DNA of 64,000 bases from NCBI RefSeq assembly GCF_030553075.1, contig NZ_CP130701.1, forward strand, positions 1,054,001 through 1,118,000, in the 5' to 3' direction. Positions within the stretch are counted from its first letter, which is position 1, and the number at the start of each line of letters is the position of its first letter. Of this stretch, positions 38,210 through 50,962 are shown piece after piece. Under the pieces are notes generated by a model. That model was given only the letters and a program-made list of their open reading frames with translations. It searched no databases and was not told where the DNA came from. The stretch comes from Halomonas sp. I5-271120 (GTDB taxonomy: Bacteria; Pseudomonadota; Gammaproteobacteria; Pseudomonadales; Halomonadaceae). A program made the position numbers and the translations under genes.

Positions 38210-40759
38210 ATGCTCTGGACTTCAGCCCTTGCCGGCCTCCTGTGCCGCCCCGTTCGGGCCCTTATTCGCGCCTGGGTCGAGGTGCGCCTGACCGAACCTG
38301 ATCCGGCATCGCTTGGGCTGTCCCCGACGGCAGCGACGGTCTATGTACTGCCTCATCCGGCACTCTCGGATCGCTTGCTGCTCGAAACCCTGTGCGCGCG
38401 AAGGGGACTGTCCGCACCGACCCTGCCCCTGAGTGAACATCACCCGACGCTGCCACGCTGCGTGGCCCTGCCGGGACGGCGCCGAAAAGCTCAGGCGCCC
38501 TTCCTTGGCTACCTCGAGTGGCTACATGACCACCCCGAGCAGGATCTCGAACTGCTGCCGGTCAGTGTCTTCTGGGGACGCGCACCGGGCAAGCGCTTCG
38601 GGCTCTGGTCGCTGCTCACCGCCGATGACTGGGCGCTGACCGGCCGTCTCAGGCGTGCCCTGGCGGTGCTGGTACACGGGCGCAGCGTCGAGGTGCACTT
38701 CGGGGCACCGCTGTCGCTGCGCGGGCTGCTCGAAAGGCGACCCGATGCTCTTACCAACCGCAAGGTAGCGAGGCTATTGAGAGTGCACTTCCGGCGCCAG
38801 CGCACCCGGGTGCTGGGTCCCGACCTGTCCCACCGGCGCACCCTGATTGACGGCGTGGTGGCAAGCCCGACGGTGCGCCAGGCCATCGCCGAGACCGCCC
38901 AGTCCGAACGCCTGAAGACGCCCCGCGTGAAGGCGCGAGCCCGACGCTACGGTCGCGAGATCGCCTCCAACATGACCTATCCGGTGCTGAGGCTGCTCGA
39001 TGGCCTGCTCGAACGGCTATGGACACGGCTCTACGACGGCGTCGACGTTCAGGGTATCGAATCGGTCAAGGCCCTGGCCGGCGACCATACACTGGTCTAT
39101 GTGCCCTGCCACCGCAGCCATATCGACTATCTGCTGCTGTCCTACGTGCTCTTTCATGAGGGGCTGATGCCGCCGCATATCGCCGCCGGTCGCAACCTCA
39201 ACATGCCTCTCGTTGGACCGCTGCTGCGACGCGGTGGCGCCTTTTTCCTGCGCCGCAGCTTCAAGGGCAACCGCCTCTACCGCGCGGTCTTTCAGGAGTA
39301 CCTGGAGCGCCTGCTGTCCCGCGGTCATTCGCTTGAGTACTTCATCGAAGGGGGCCGCTCGCGCAGCGGGCGTCTGCTCGACCCTCGCCCAGGCATGCTG
39401 GCGATGACGCTGCGCTCTCATGCCCGAGGGGTGAAAGCGCGCGGGCACTCGGGACGACTGGCGTTTATCCCGGTGGCCATTGGCTACGAGCGGATCATCG
39501 AGAGCGACAGCTACCGGGCAGAGCTTGCCGGCAAGCCCAAGCGACGGGAGACACCGCTTGGCCTGTTCAGCGTCCTTGGCCGACTGCGCCAGCCCTTCGG
39601 CCGGGTTAGCGTAACCATTGGCACACCGCTGCCGCTGAGCTCCTTCCTCGATGCCGAGACACCCGAATGGCGCCAGGCCAGCGACGAGCGCTGGCAGCAG
39701 CGCGCGGTGCCGCGACTGGGCGAAGAACTGGCGCGACGCATCAATGCCGCCGTGCCGCTCAATGCCGTCAACCTGATCGCCCTGGTGCTATTGGCCACCC
39801 CGCACCGCGCCATCGAACGCGACCTGCTCGAGCGCCAGCTTGAGCTACTGGTCAACCTGGCCCAGAGGACATCGGTGAACCCGGACGACCCAGGCAGCCT
39901 GAACGCCGCTCAAGGGCTCACCGGCTCGCCCGCGGCATGGATCCCCCACGTCGAGTCGCTGGGCTTCATCGAGCGGCGTGCCCAGACGCTCGGCGAGCTG
40001 GTGCTGGCGAGCCCCGAGCAGACGAGCCTATTGAGCTGGTATCGCAACAATGTGCTGCATCATTTCGCGCTGGCAGGCCTGGTGGCCTTCGCCTTTCGCA
40101 ACAATGCCCGCTTCACTGAGGAGGAACTGCACGCCCTGCTGGCACCGGGCTGGCCGGTGCTGGTACGCGAGCTGCATATCACCCCGCCCAAGGACCTGGC
40201 CGCGGCGATAGGCGCTACGCTCTATCAGTTGACCCGCGAGGGGCTACTCGAACGTGGCACACCGACGGACGCTGGCCAGATCCGCACGCCACGCTGGCAG
40301 CGTCCTGCGGCGAGGCTTGCTGCCCGCGAACAGCTGCATCTGCTGGGCCGGCTGGTCCAGCCATCACTCGAGCGGGGCTACCTGCTGCTGACCAGCCTGT
40401 TGCGCCTGCCAAGCGCCAGCCAGACCCGAGAACAGCTCGCCGAGCAGAGCGGGCTGCTGGCCGAGCGCCTAGCGCTGCTGTCGGGGCTGGACGCACCGGA
40501 GTTCTTTGATCGGCGGCTTTTCGCCGGGCTGGTCGCGAGCCTGGAAGCCGATGGCTGGGTATGGCAGGACGAGGCCGGGCGGCTCTGCTACGGCGCCGCA
40601 TTGACGGCGACCGCCGATCATATCCACACCCTCTTCGACCCGGCGCTGCGCCACCGCCTGCAGCAGCTCGCCACCCCCGCCATCACGCCCACACCCTCGC
40701 CCACACCCTCGCCCACGGCCGACAAAACGCCGACCACGCCGCCGGCCGACGGTGCCTAG
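38210..40759 (+). CDS. plsB: Glycerol-3-phosphate 1-O-acyltransferase
   Basis: This 849-residue membrane-associated enzyme makes lysophosphatidic acid, the first step of phospholipid synthesis. The acyltransferase H(X)4D motif is HRSHID (H301-D306), followed by the glycerol-phosphate binding motif EGGRSRSGR. Length is like E. coli PlsB (807), with a Thr/Pro-rich C-terminal tail encoded by 12-bp repeats near 40688-40716. The ATG follows AAGG-TAAGGGA, and TATACT at 38174 is a possible -10. Confidence 0.94.
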   Translation: MLWTSALAGLLCRPVRALIRAWVEVRLTEPDPASLGLSPTAATVYVLPHPALSDRLLLETLCARRGLSAPTLPLSEHHPTLPRCVALPGRRRKAQAPFLGYLEWLHDHPEQDLELLPVSVFWGRAPGKRFGLWSLLTADDWALTGRLRRALAVLVHGRSVEVHFGAPLSLRGLLERRPDALTNRKVARLLRVHFRRQRTRVLGPDLSHRRTLIDGVVASPTVRQAIAETAQSERLKTPRVKARARRYGREIASNMTYPVLRLLDGLLERLWTRLYDGVDVQGIESVKALAGDHTLVYVPCHRSHIDYLLLSYVLFHEGLMPPHIAAGRNLNMPLVGPLLRRGGAFFLRRSFKGNRLYRAVFQEYLERLLSRGHSLEYFIEGGRSRSGRLLDPRPGMLAMTLRSHARGVKARGHSGRLAFIPVAIGYERIIESDSYRAELAGKPKRRETPLGLFSVLGRLRQPFGRVSVTIGTPLPLSSFLDAETPEWRQASDERWQQRAVPRLGEELARRINAAVPLNAVNLIALVLLATPHRAIERDLLERQLELLVNLAQRTSVNPDDPGSLNAAQGLTGSPAAWIPHVESLGFIERRAQTLGELVLASPEQTSLLSWYRNNVLHHFALAGLVAFAFRNNARFTEEELHALLAPGWPVLVRELHITPPKDLAAAIGATLYQLTREGLLERGTPTDAGQIRTPRWQRPAARLAAREQLHLLGRLVQPSLERGYLLLTSLLRLPSASQTREQLAEQSGLLAERLALLSGLDAPEFFDRRLFAGLVASLEADGWVWQDEAGRLCYGAALTATADHIHTLFDPALRHRLQQLATPAITPTPSPTPSPTADKTPTTPPADGA

Positions 40760-40830
40760 CGCATCAGCCACGATAGGCAGAGTGATGAAGAAGCACTCGG
40801 GAAGGTACTTGGCCATTTCCTGACAAGCGG

Positions 40831-41655
40831 TTAGAGATCGCGCAGCGAGCGGTGCACGTAGAGATCGTAGCGGCTGGTCTTGCCCTCGAGAACATGGTGC
40901 GGAGCGGGGCCCTCGATTGGCGGCGCCTTGCGCGGACGCTTGACCACCACCCGGTGGCTGGCGACGTCCAGGGCGGCTTCGAGAAGCCTTGGCGCATCCT
41001 CATCGTCGCCGGCCAGCTCACGAAAGAGCCGCATTTCCTTTTTTACCAACGCCGACTTGTCGCGGTGGGGGAACATCGGATCCAGGTGAATCACCTGAGG
41101 CGCGTGGCGGGTGTCGGCGATGGCCTCGGCAAGCCCCCGGCTGGCATCAACGTGGGCGAGCAACAGCCGAGCGGCGATTGGCGCGACCTCTGCGTCGAGC
41201 CGGGCCCGGACCAGTGCATCTTCGAGCAGCGCATAGATCGCCGGCACCCGTTCGAGCATCAGCACCCGGGCGCCAAGGCTTGCCAGCACGAAGGCGTCGC
41301 GGCCAAGCCCTGCCGTGGCATCGACGATGCTCGGCGTGGTAGCCCCCTGGCCCTTTCCAGTCCCCTTCCCTGTCCCCAGGCCGCAGGCCTTGGCGATAAG
41401 CTGGCCACGCCCACCGCCGAAGCGGCGGCGGTGGGCGGCCTTGCCGGCCACGAAGTCGGCGGCCAGCGGCTTGCCATACAGGCGCTCGTCGCCGGCCAGC
41501 ACCAGTTGGCCATCGACGTCCATGAGCGTCAGCCGAGGCCCAGGCGCCTTTGCCAGCGGCAAGCCAAGGCGTGCGGCGAGCCCGGCAAGAGCGTCGCCGC
41601 AGACGACCACCGAGGGTTCTTCATGCACCGCCTCTGTCGATCGATCTTCGCTCAC
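40831..41655 (-). CDS. rsmJ: 16S rRNA (guanine-1516-N2)-methyltransferase RsmJ
   Basis: This 274-residue SAM-dependent methyltransferase shows the RsmJ signatures DATAGLGRDAFVLA, LERVPAIYALLEDAL and HLDPMFPHRDKSALVKK. A short Gly/Lys repeat interrupts it near residue 97. The GTG start at 41655 overlaps the tsaB stop by 4 bp (GTGA), indicating coupling. Confidence 0.94.
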   Translation of the reverse strand: MSEDRSTEAVHEEPSVVVCGDALAGLAARLGLPLAKAPGPRLTLMDVDGQLVLAGDERLYGKPLAADFVAGKAAHRRRFGGGRGQLIAKACGLGTGKGTGKGQGATTPSIVDATAGLGRDAFVLASLGARVLMLERVPAIYALLEDALVRARLDAEVAPIAARLLLAHVDASRGLAEAIADTRHAPQVIHLDPMFPHRDKSALVKKEMRLFRELAGDDEDAPRLLEAALDVASHRVVVKRPRKAPPIEGPAPHHVLEGKTSRYDLYVHRSLRDL

Positions 41656-42356
41656 CGGCTCTTCTGCCAGGCCACCTGATCGCGAAGATAGACCGGCTGG
41701 GCGAGATGCGGCGCCTCGCCGCCGCCCGCCTCCAGGGTCTGGGCCGCCAGCAGCACCATCTCCTCGGCCGCCGGCTGCATGTCAGGCAGATGCTGGCTGA
41801 CGCCTGCCTGCACCGTCACCGGCAGCGTCTCCCATTGCTCCCATCCCGAACCTACGCCGACCCAATCGGCCTCTTCGTGGCCGGCGGGTAGGCTCAGCCG
41901 CTCGGGCGACAGCAGCGCTTCGTCGGCGAGCCGGGTCAGTTGGCCAGCATGGCAGCGGTAGGCGGCGGTGTAGAGCTCGCCCATGCGGGCATCGATGACC
42001 GGCAGCACATGACGCAGGTGAAGCCGACGATGGCCGGCCAGCGCCAGCGCCTCCAGGGTAGAGACGCCGATCAGCGGGATCTCGAGGCCGAAGGCCAGCC
42101 CTTGGGCGACGCCTGCGGCGATGCGCAGGCCGGTAAAAGAGCCGGGACCGCGCCCATAGGCCAGCGCGTCCACATCGGCGAGCGTCAGGTTGGCCTCGCT
42201 GAGCAGCTCGTCGATCATCGGCATCAGCCGGCGCGTATGTTCGCGGGGCGCCAGCACGAAGCGAGACAGCAATTGATCATCATGGCCGTCGCGGCGGCGA
42301 AGCAGCGCAGCGGAACAGGCGCTCGAGGAGGCATCCAGGGCCAGCAGGGTCGGCAT
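41652..42356 (-). CDS. tsaB: tRNA threonylcarbamoyladenosine biosynthesis protein TsaB
   Basis: This 234-residue ASKHA-fold protein supports the TsaD complex in t6A synthesis at position 37 of ANN-decoding tRNAs. It has LALDASSSACSAAL at the start and YGRGPGSFTGLRI in the middle. The ATG at 42356 gives the family length; in-frame starts exist upstream. It is first in a tsaB-rsmJ operon. Confidence 0.93.
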   Translation of the reverse strand: MPTLLALDASSSACSAALLRRRDGHDDQLLSRFVLAPREHTRRLMPMIDELLSEANLTLADVDALAYGRGPGSFTGLRIAAGVAQGLAFGLEIPLIGVSTLEALALAGHRRLHLRHVLPVIDARMGELYTAAYRCHAGQLTRLADEALLSPERLSLPAGHEEADWVGVGSGWEQWETLPVTVQAGVSQHLPDMQPAAEEMVLLAAQTLEAGGGEAPHLAQPVYLRDQVAWQKSR

Positions 42357-42468
42357 AGCGGTATCGGGGTCAGGAGATGTGGGCGGCATTATACGCCGCG
42401 GCTCAAGGGCGGGGAAAGGTACGGGGCGTGCGGCGGGCACCGCTCTCAGCTGACGGCCACCAGAACGA

Positions 42469-42496
42469 CCGAGGGCCCGCCATGGCGAGCCCTCGG
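42469..42496 (-). terminator. Hairpin after adk
   Basis: An 8-bp stem CCGAGGGC/GCCCTCGG with an inner GCC/GGC pair lies about 20 bp beyond the adk stop on the minus strand. It has no real T run. Confidence 0.5.
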
Positions 42497-42514
42497 GGAA
42501 AACAGCGAAGGCGA

Positions 42515-43198
<684 letters not shown>

Positions 43199-43376
43199 TT
43201 ATAGAGTGAAGAGAAAAATGTGATGACCGCAGACAATACCGGGGCCACGCTCGTGAAACAAGCGACGCCCGATCAGGGCCGTCCTAATGCTGACAGGGAT
43301 CATCCTCACCGGCTTGGCTCGTCTTTCCCAATAGCACTTTGGTCGGGTTTACCCAAGACTCTGCTGGCACCAACAC

Positions 43377-43403
43377 AAAAAAACGGCGCCCGCAGGCGCC
43401 GTT
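43377..43403 (-). terminator. Terminator after aceF
   Basis: A 9-bp stem AACGGCGCC/GGCGCCGTT with a 4-nt loop is followed on the minus strand by a run of T, about 40 bp beyond the aceF stop. Confidence 0.92.
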
Positions 43404-43442
43404 TCGGTAGCCGGCAGACGCCGGCGGGTCATGCAGACCGGA

Positions 43443-45488
43443 TCACAGCAGCATCCGGCGGATGTCGGTCAGCGCCTGAGCCAGGAAGGCCGTGAAGCGT
43501 GCCGCATCGGCACCGTTGACCGCACGGTGATCGTAGGACAGCGACAGCGGCATCATCAGACGCGGCTCGAAGTTGCTGCCGTCCCACACCGGCTTCATCT
43601 GCGCCTTGGAGACGCCGAGGATGGCGACTTCCGGCGCGTTGACGATCGGTGTGAAGGCGGTGCCACCAATCGACCCGAGGCTCGAGATGGTGAAGCAGCC
43701 ACCGGTCATCTCGTCGCGCTTGAGCTTCTTGGTCTGTGCCTTCTTGGCCAGTTCCACGGATTCCTTGGCCAGCTCGATCAGCGACTTCTGGTCGGCGTTG
43801 CGGATCACCGGCACCATCAGGCCGTCCGGGGTATCCACGGCCAACCCGATATGCACGTACTTCTTGTGCACCAGGGTCTCGCCGTCGCTCTTCAGGCTGA
43901 CGTTGAACTGCGGGAACTTCTTCAGCGCGAAGGCGCAGGCCTTGATCATGAACGGCAGCGGGGTCAGCTTGGCGCCCTGTGCCTCGGCCTCGGCCTTCAT
44001 CGACTTGCGGAAGGACTCGAGCTCGGTGATGTCCGCCTCGTCGAACTGGGTCACATGCGGAACGTTGAGCCAGCTGCGATGCAGGTTGGTCGCCCCCATC
44101 TTCATCAGGCGACCCATCGGCTTCTCTTCCACTTCGCCGAACTGGCTGAAGTCCTGATCCGGGATCGGCGGGATGCCGGCGCCGCCGGCTGCCGCCGGTG
44201 CCGCGGCGGGAGCCGCCTTGCCCTGGGACTGGGACATCATCTGCTTGACGTAGCCGTGCACGTCTTCCTTCAGCACCCGGCCCTTGGGACCGGTAGCCTT
44301 GACCTGTGACAGGTCGACGCCCAGCTCGCGAGCCAGCATGCGGACCGCGGGGCCGGCATGCACACGCTTGCCGTCGCTGACCGGTTCGGCCGCTTCGGGA
44401 GCGCTTTGAGGCTTGGATGGCGCAGCGTCCTGCTTCGGCGCTGAGGCCTCTTTTTTAGACGCTGAGGGCTCTTTTGCCGGGGCTGAAGGCTCCTGCTTCG
44501 ATGACGCCTTCTTGGGTGCGGGCTTCGCACCGGCCACCTCGACATAGCCAATCAGATCGCCCTCGGAGACGGTATCGCCTTCCTTGACGGCGAGCTCAAC
44601 AAGCTTGCCCTTGAAGGGACTCGGCACGTCCATCGAAGCCTTGTCGGACTCCAGCGTGATCAACGCATCTTCTTCGTTGATCTCGTCGCCCTCGGCAACC
44701 GCGACCTCGATGATCGGCACGTTCTCGCTACCGCCGATATCGGGAACGCGGATCTCCTTGCGCTGAGGTTCGCCTTCACCGGCATCCTGTGAGTCGTCGT
44801 CCTCGCTCTGCTCAGACGCGTTGTCGCTGCTGTCATCGGCAGCCGGTTCGGATGCCGACTCGGACTCGCCGTCATCCTCGCCATCTTCACCCGCGATTTC
44901 CATGGTGCCGATCAGGTCGCCTTCAGAGACGGTGTCGCCTTCCTTGACCGCCAGGGAGACGAGCTTGCCGCTATGCGGACTCGGCACGTCCATCGAGGCC
45001 TTGTCGGACTCAAGCGTAATCAGCGCATCTTCTGCGTTGACCTCGTCGCCTTCGGCAACGGCCAGCTCGATGATCGGTACATCTTCGCTGCCACCGATGT
45101 CCGGCACCTTGATCTCGACAGTGCGTTTGCCGCCCGGGGCTTTCTTGGCCGGCTTGTCATCGCTCTTGGGCGCAGCAGTGTCCTTGCTGGCCGACGCCGC
45201 CGGCTTCTCGTCTTCGTCCTTGGAGGCTGTCTTTTCGTCCTCGCCGCCGCCTTCGGCTTCGAGTTCGAGAATGTCGTCGCCTTCGGAGACGGTATCGCCT
45301 TCCTTGACCAGCACCTTGACGACCTTGCCGCCCTTGGGCGCCGGGACATCCATGCTGGCCTTATCGGACTCGAGAGTAATCATGGTGTCCTCGGCGGCGA
45401 TTACATCGCCTACCGACACCGCGATCTCGATGATTTCGACATCGGTGCTGCCACCGATATCGGGGACTTTGATGATTTCGCTACTCAA
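43443..45488 (-). CDS. aceF: Pyruvate dehydrogenase E2, dihydrolipoyl acetyltransferase
   Basis: This 681-residue E2 core has three lipoyl domains with lipoylated lysines K43, K163 and K283 in ESDKAS motifs, joined by acidic or Ala/Pro/Lys-rich linkers, then a peripheral-subunit binding domain (about 377-413) and the catalytic domain ending with SYDHRAVNGADAARF. The start codon is TTG at 45488, with AGGAG nine bases upstream and no nearby ATG. It follows aceE by 127 bp and ends before a strong terminator. Confidence 0.97.
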   Translation of the reverse strand: MSSEIIKVPDIGGSTDVEIIEIAVSVGDVIAAEDTMITLESDKASMDVPAPKGGKVVKVLVKEGDTVSEGDDILELEAEGGGEDEKTASKDEDEKPAASASKDTAAPKSDDKPAKKAPGGKRTVEIKVPDIGGSEDVPIIELAVAEGDEVNAEDALITLESDKASMDVPSPHSGKLVSLAVKEGDTVSEGDLIGTMEIAGEDGEDDGESESASEPAADDSSDNASEQSEDDDSQDAGEGEPQRKEIRVPDIGGSENVPIIEVAVAEGDEINEEDALITLESDKASMDVPSPFKGKLVELAVKEGDTVSEGDLIGYVEVAGAKPAPKKASSKQEPSAPAKEPSASKKEASAPKQDAAPSKPQSAPEAAEPVSDGKRVHAGPAVRMLARELGVDLSQVKATGPKGRVLKEDVHGYVKQMMSQSQGKAAPAAAPAAAGGAGIPPIPDQDFSQFGEVEEKPMGRLMKMGATNLHRSWLNVPHVTQFDEADITELESFRKSMKAEAEAQGAKLTPLPFMIKACAFALKKFPQFNVSLKSDGETLVHKKYVHIGLAVDTPDGLMVPVIRNADQKSLIELAKESVELAKKAQTKKLKRDEMTGGCFTISSLGSIGGTAFTPIVNAPEVAILGVSKAQMKPVWDGSNFEPRLMMPLSLSYDHRAVNGADAARFTAFLAQALTDIRRMLL

Positions 45489-45615
45489 GGTCGCGCTCCT
45501 TTCCTAATCATGCTCGCCGCAGGCGCAAAATGGGTCAGGCGGGCGAGCCAACGAGCGGTGATCCTGCCTGGCCGTCGTCGCTCGCCCTTCACCTGATCAA
45601 CCCGTTACGGGCGCC

Positions 45616-48303
<2,688 letters not shown>

Positions 48304-48386
48304 AGACGTCTCTCCGAATGAAGATATTGTGTCGGTCTGCCCTCACCCGGGAGGAGGGAGGGGCGTGTGGCGCTCTTCAGTGCGGG

Positions 48387-48407
48387 CGTGATCTTCTATG
48401 GATCACG
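48387..48407. promoter_or_regulatory. Operator-like inverted repeat upstream of aceE
   Basis: CGTGATC and GATCACG arms are separated by 7 bp and lie about 84-104 bp before the aceE ATG. It does not resemble the E. coli PdhR site. Confidence 0.45.
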
Positions 48408-48695
48408 TCTCCAGAATAGTGGGCATGTAGTGACGTTACAGATTGATACGCGCAATGCCCGGAATCAGGCCACGAAGATACCGCAAAGACCAGCCCCTGC
48501 CAATTCCGGCAAAAATGGAAAGCCTTTCCAATTCAAATATTGCATTGCAGCACAAGGGCCTAGCGCACCACTCCCCTGAAGCCTAGCCGAAAGCTCGCAC
48601 TCTGTAACCGGGCTACAAACGGGCCGTCCAACGCTCAGATCTCGGCGCCGCGTAAACCTGCAGTTTTCTCCGTTGGAAAGCCCGCCTATCGGCGG

Positions 48696-48755
48696 CTCAG
48701 CTACCGATGATTCAACTATCGATGATTCAACTACCGGTGATTCAACTACCGACCG
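48696..48755. repeat. Four 15-bp tandem units beside the ampD stop codon
   Basis: Units CTCAGCTACCGATGA, TTCAACTATCGATGA, TTCAACTACCGGTGA and TTCAACTACCGACCG run without gaps and end one base before the ampD stop codon. Confidence 0.8.
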
Positions 48756-48756
48756 C

Positions 48757-49317
48757 TCACAGACCGGCCGCCAGGCACTGCCGAAAATAGGCCCAGTCGA
48801 AGGCTGGACCAGGGTCGGTCTTGCGCAGCGGCGCAATGCGGGCATGGCTGGTGATGCGCTCAGGGGTCAGCGCGGGATAGTGTTCCAGCAGATCCTGGAC
48901 CACGCTTGCCAGGGTGGCGTACTGGGCCGCGCTATAAGGGCTCTGCTCGTCACCCTCGAGCTCGATGCCAATCGCGAAGTCGTTGAGCTCTGCGCGCCAG
49001 GCGACGCCATCGAACCAGCACGAACGGCCGGCGTGCCAGGCGCGCCGCTCGAAGGGCACGAACTGCACGGCTTCACCATCGCGGCGAATCAGCAGATGGG
49101 CGGAAACGCGAAGCGCAGCGATCTGGGCGAAATAGGGATGAGCGGCGGGGTCGAGGCGGTTGGTGAACAGCCGCTCGATGGCATCGCCCGCGAAAACACC
49201 CGGCGGTAGGCTGATCGAGTGCAACACCAGCGCCGACACCTCGCCTTCGGGGCGAGCATTGTGGTTGGGTGACGGCAGTTGTCGAGCCTGTGCCCAGAGG
49301 CCCTGTTCGATGCTCAT
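48757..49317 (-). CDS. ampD: 1,6-anhydro-N-acetylmuramyl-L-alanine amidase AmpD
   Basis: This 186-residue cytoplasmic amidase removes the peptide from anhydro-muropeptides in cell wall recycling. Zinc ligands are H in VLHSISLPPG and the H/D pair in SHARIAPLRKTDPGP. Length matches E. coli AmpD (183). The ATG at 49317 has GAGG eight bases upstream. It is divergent from nadC. Confidence 0.94.
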   Translation of the reverse strand: MSIEQGLWAQARQLPSPNHNARPEGEVSALVLHSISLPPGVFAGDAIERLFTNRLDPAAHPYFAQIAALRVSAHLLIRRDGEAVQFVPFERRAWHAGRSCWFDGVAWRAELNDFAIGIELEGDEQSPYSAAQYATLASVVQDLLEHYPALTPERITSHARIAPLRKTDPGPAFDWAYFRQCLAAGL

Positions 49318-49374
49318 GCGTCGTGCCTCATTCGACTTCTCTCCGGTCATGGCCTGGTCACGGCTTGCGCCATG

Positions 49375-49403
49375 TGACGCGCTAGGCGTGGATTCCCTAT
49401 AAT
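49375..49403 (+). promoter_or_regulatory. Promoter of nadC
   Basis: GTGACG and a perfect TATAAT (49398-49403) are separated by 17 bp. The predicted start near 49410 supports translation from the ATG at 49485. Confidence 0.75.
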
Positions 49404-49484
49404 GGAGCATTGTCGCATCGATTCATCCTTCAGGCACCGCTGCCCCGAGCCGGTGCTGCCCACGCCAGGGAGCCCAGGCACGCC

Positions 49485-50339
49485 ATGCATTATCACGAAG
49501 CCCTCGCCGAAGAGATCCGTACCAGCGCCGCCCGGCTGTTGGCCGAAGACGTCGGCCCTGGCGACATCACCGCCCAGCTGATTCCCGAACGCCAGTGGGC
49601 CAGCGCCCGGGTCATCACCCGCGAGGACGCCGTGCTGTGCGGCGTGGCCTTTGTCGACGAGCTGTTCCGCCGCCTGGATTCCCGCGTGACGCTTAACTGG
49701 CAGCATGCCGACGGCGACCGGCTGGCGGCCGGCGACACCCTGCTCGAGCTCGAGGGCCCGGCCCGCAGCCTGTTAACCGGCGAACGCGCCGCCCTGAATC
49801 TCTTGCAGACACTCTCCGGCACCGCCACCCGCACCCGCGCCTATGTCGACCTGATCGAGGACACCGGTGTGCGCCTGCTGGATACCCGCAAGACCCTGCC
49901 CGGCCTGCGTCTGGCCCAGAAATACGCAGTGACCTGCGGCGGCGGTTACAACCATCGGGTCGGCCTCTATGACGCCTTCCTGATCAAGGAGAACCATATC
50001 GCTGCCTGCGGTGGGATCGCCGCGGCGGTCAAGGAAGCCCGCGACATCGCCAAGGACCTGCCGGTCGAGGTCGAGGTCGAAACCTTCGAAGAGCTCGATC
50101 AGGCGCTGGCGGCCAGTGCCGACGTGGTGATGCTCGATAATTTCTCGCTGGATGATCTGCGCGAGGCGGTGCGCCGTGGCAGCGGCCGCGCCACCCTGGA
50201 AGCCTCGGGCAACGTCAGCGACGCCACCCTGCGCTCGATCGCCGAGACCGGCGTCGACTGCATCTCCAGCGGCGCCCTGACCAAGGACGTGCAGTCCATC
50301 GATCTGTCGATGCGCATCCTGAAAACCGAGACCCGTTGA
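49485..50339 (+). CDS. nadC: Nicotinate-nucleotide pyrophosphorylase (carboxylating)
   Basis: This 284-residue enzyme converts quinolinate and PRPP to nicotinate mononucleotide in NAD synthesis. Signatures are [35 protein letters not shown] and ENHIAACGG. The ATG at 49485 is chosen because the promoter start would lie inside the longer frame. The partner nadA is elsewhere in the window (61530-62558). Confidence 0.96.
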   Translation: MHYHEALAEEIRTSAARLLAEDVGPGDITAQLIPERQWASARVITREDAVLCGVAFVDELFRRLDSRVTLNWQHADGDRLAAGDTLLELEGPARSLLTGERAALNLLQTLSGTATRTRAYVDLIEDTGVRLLDTRKTLPGLRLAQKYAVTCGGGYNHRVGLYDAFLIKENHIAACGGIAAAVKEARDIAKDLPVEVEVETFEELDQALAASADVVMLDNFSLDDLREAVRRGSGRATLEASGNVSDATLRSIAETGVDCISSGALTKDVQSIDLSMRILKTETR

Positions 50340-50428
50340 GCCGGCCACCCCGTCTCTAACGAACCCCGCCCGAAGACGACAACAGCGACTCCGGGCGGGC
50401 ACTTGCGCATCGACCATTCAGGCGTCCG

Positions 50429-50962
50429 CTAGGTCTCGACCAGATCCAGCCGCTTGACCAGGCGGATCCGCGGCAGTTGCTCGCCGCCACGCTCTACCCA
50501 CTCTTCCCCTTCCTGGGACCAGCCGCGCTGGATCAGGCGCGGCGCCAGCATCAGGCTGGCATCGATGCGCACCCGCGCAAGCCCCTGCTCCCGAAACACT
50601 CGCTCCGCATGCACCAGCAGGGTGCTGCCGATGCCCCGGCGAGCCAGCGACGGCCAGACATAGAGCGTCTCGATGCGCCCCTCGCCGTCGCCGCCCTGCC
50701 CAATTTCCAGAAAGCCCACGCAGCGCCCGTCGCAGGCCGCCACCAGGGTCGGGTGAAGCAGCTGGCGAGCCGCCCAGGCACTGCCCTCACGGGGCAGCAC
50801 CGACGCCCAGGCACGACGCTGCTCGACGCTGTAGTGCTCGGCCGCGCCCTGCATCACCGCATGATGGAAGACCTCGGCCTGATCGGCGCCGTCATCGGGC
50901 AGCGCGTCGCGATAGACGATGCGCGCCTTGCCGGCGCGGGGACTGCTATCAGCGGCGGACAT
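50429..50962 (-). CDS. GNAT family N-acetyltransferase
   Basis: This 177-residue protein has the GNAT fold, with [27 protein letters not shown] (acetyl-CoA pyrophosphate loop RRGIGS) and a C-terminal [19 protein letters not shown]. The substrate is unknown. Its start overlaps the end of mtnC by 14 bp, so it is the fourth gene of the mtnBDC operon. Confidence 0.85.
   Translation of the reverse strand: MSAADSSPRAGKARIVYRDALPDDGADQAEVFHHAVMQGAAEHYSVEQRRAWASVLPREGSAWAARQLLHPTLVAACDGRCVGFLEIGQGGDGEGRIETLYVWPSLARRGIGSTLLVHAERVFREQGLARVRIDASLMLAPRLIQRGWSQEGEEWVERGGEQLPRIRLVKRLDLVET

Larger units (their letters stand above)
48304..48756. other. Regulatory region between ampD end and aceE start
   Basis: This 453-bp region has no gene. 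It contains the aceE promoter region, an inverted repeat CGTGATC-N7-GATCACG at 48387-48407, a 15-nt palindrome TGGAAAGCCTTTCCA at 48516-48530 followed on the minus strand by five T, and a 15-bp tandem array at 48696-48755. Confidence 0.65.

Noticed and set aside
48696..48755. Considered as a CRISPR array
   Set aside because: Units are 15 bp with no spacers between them and no cas genes are present.
50365..50399. Inverted repeat CCCGCCCG/CGGGCGGG after nadC as a terminator
   Set aside because: The loop is 19 nt and no T run follows; a rho-independent terminator is not convincing.
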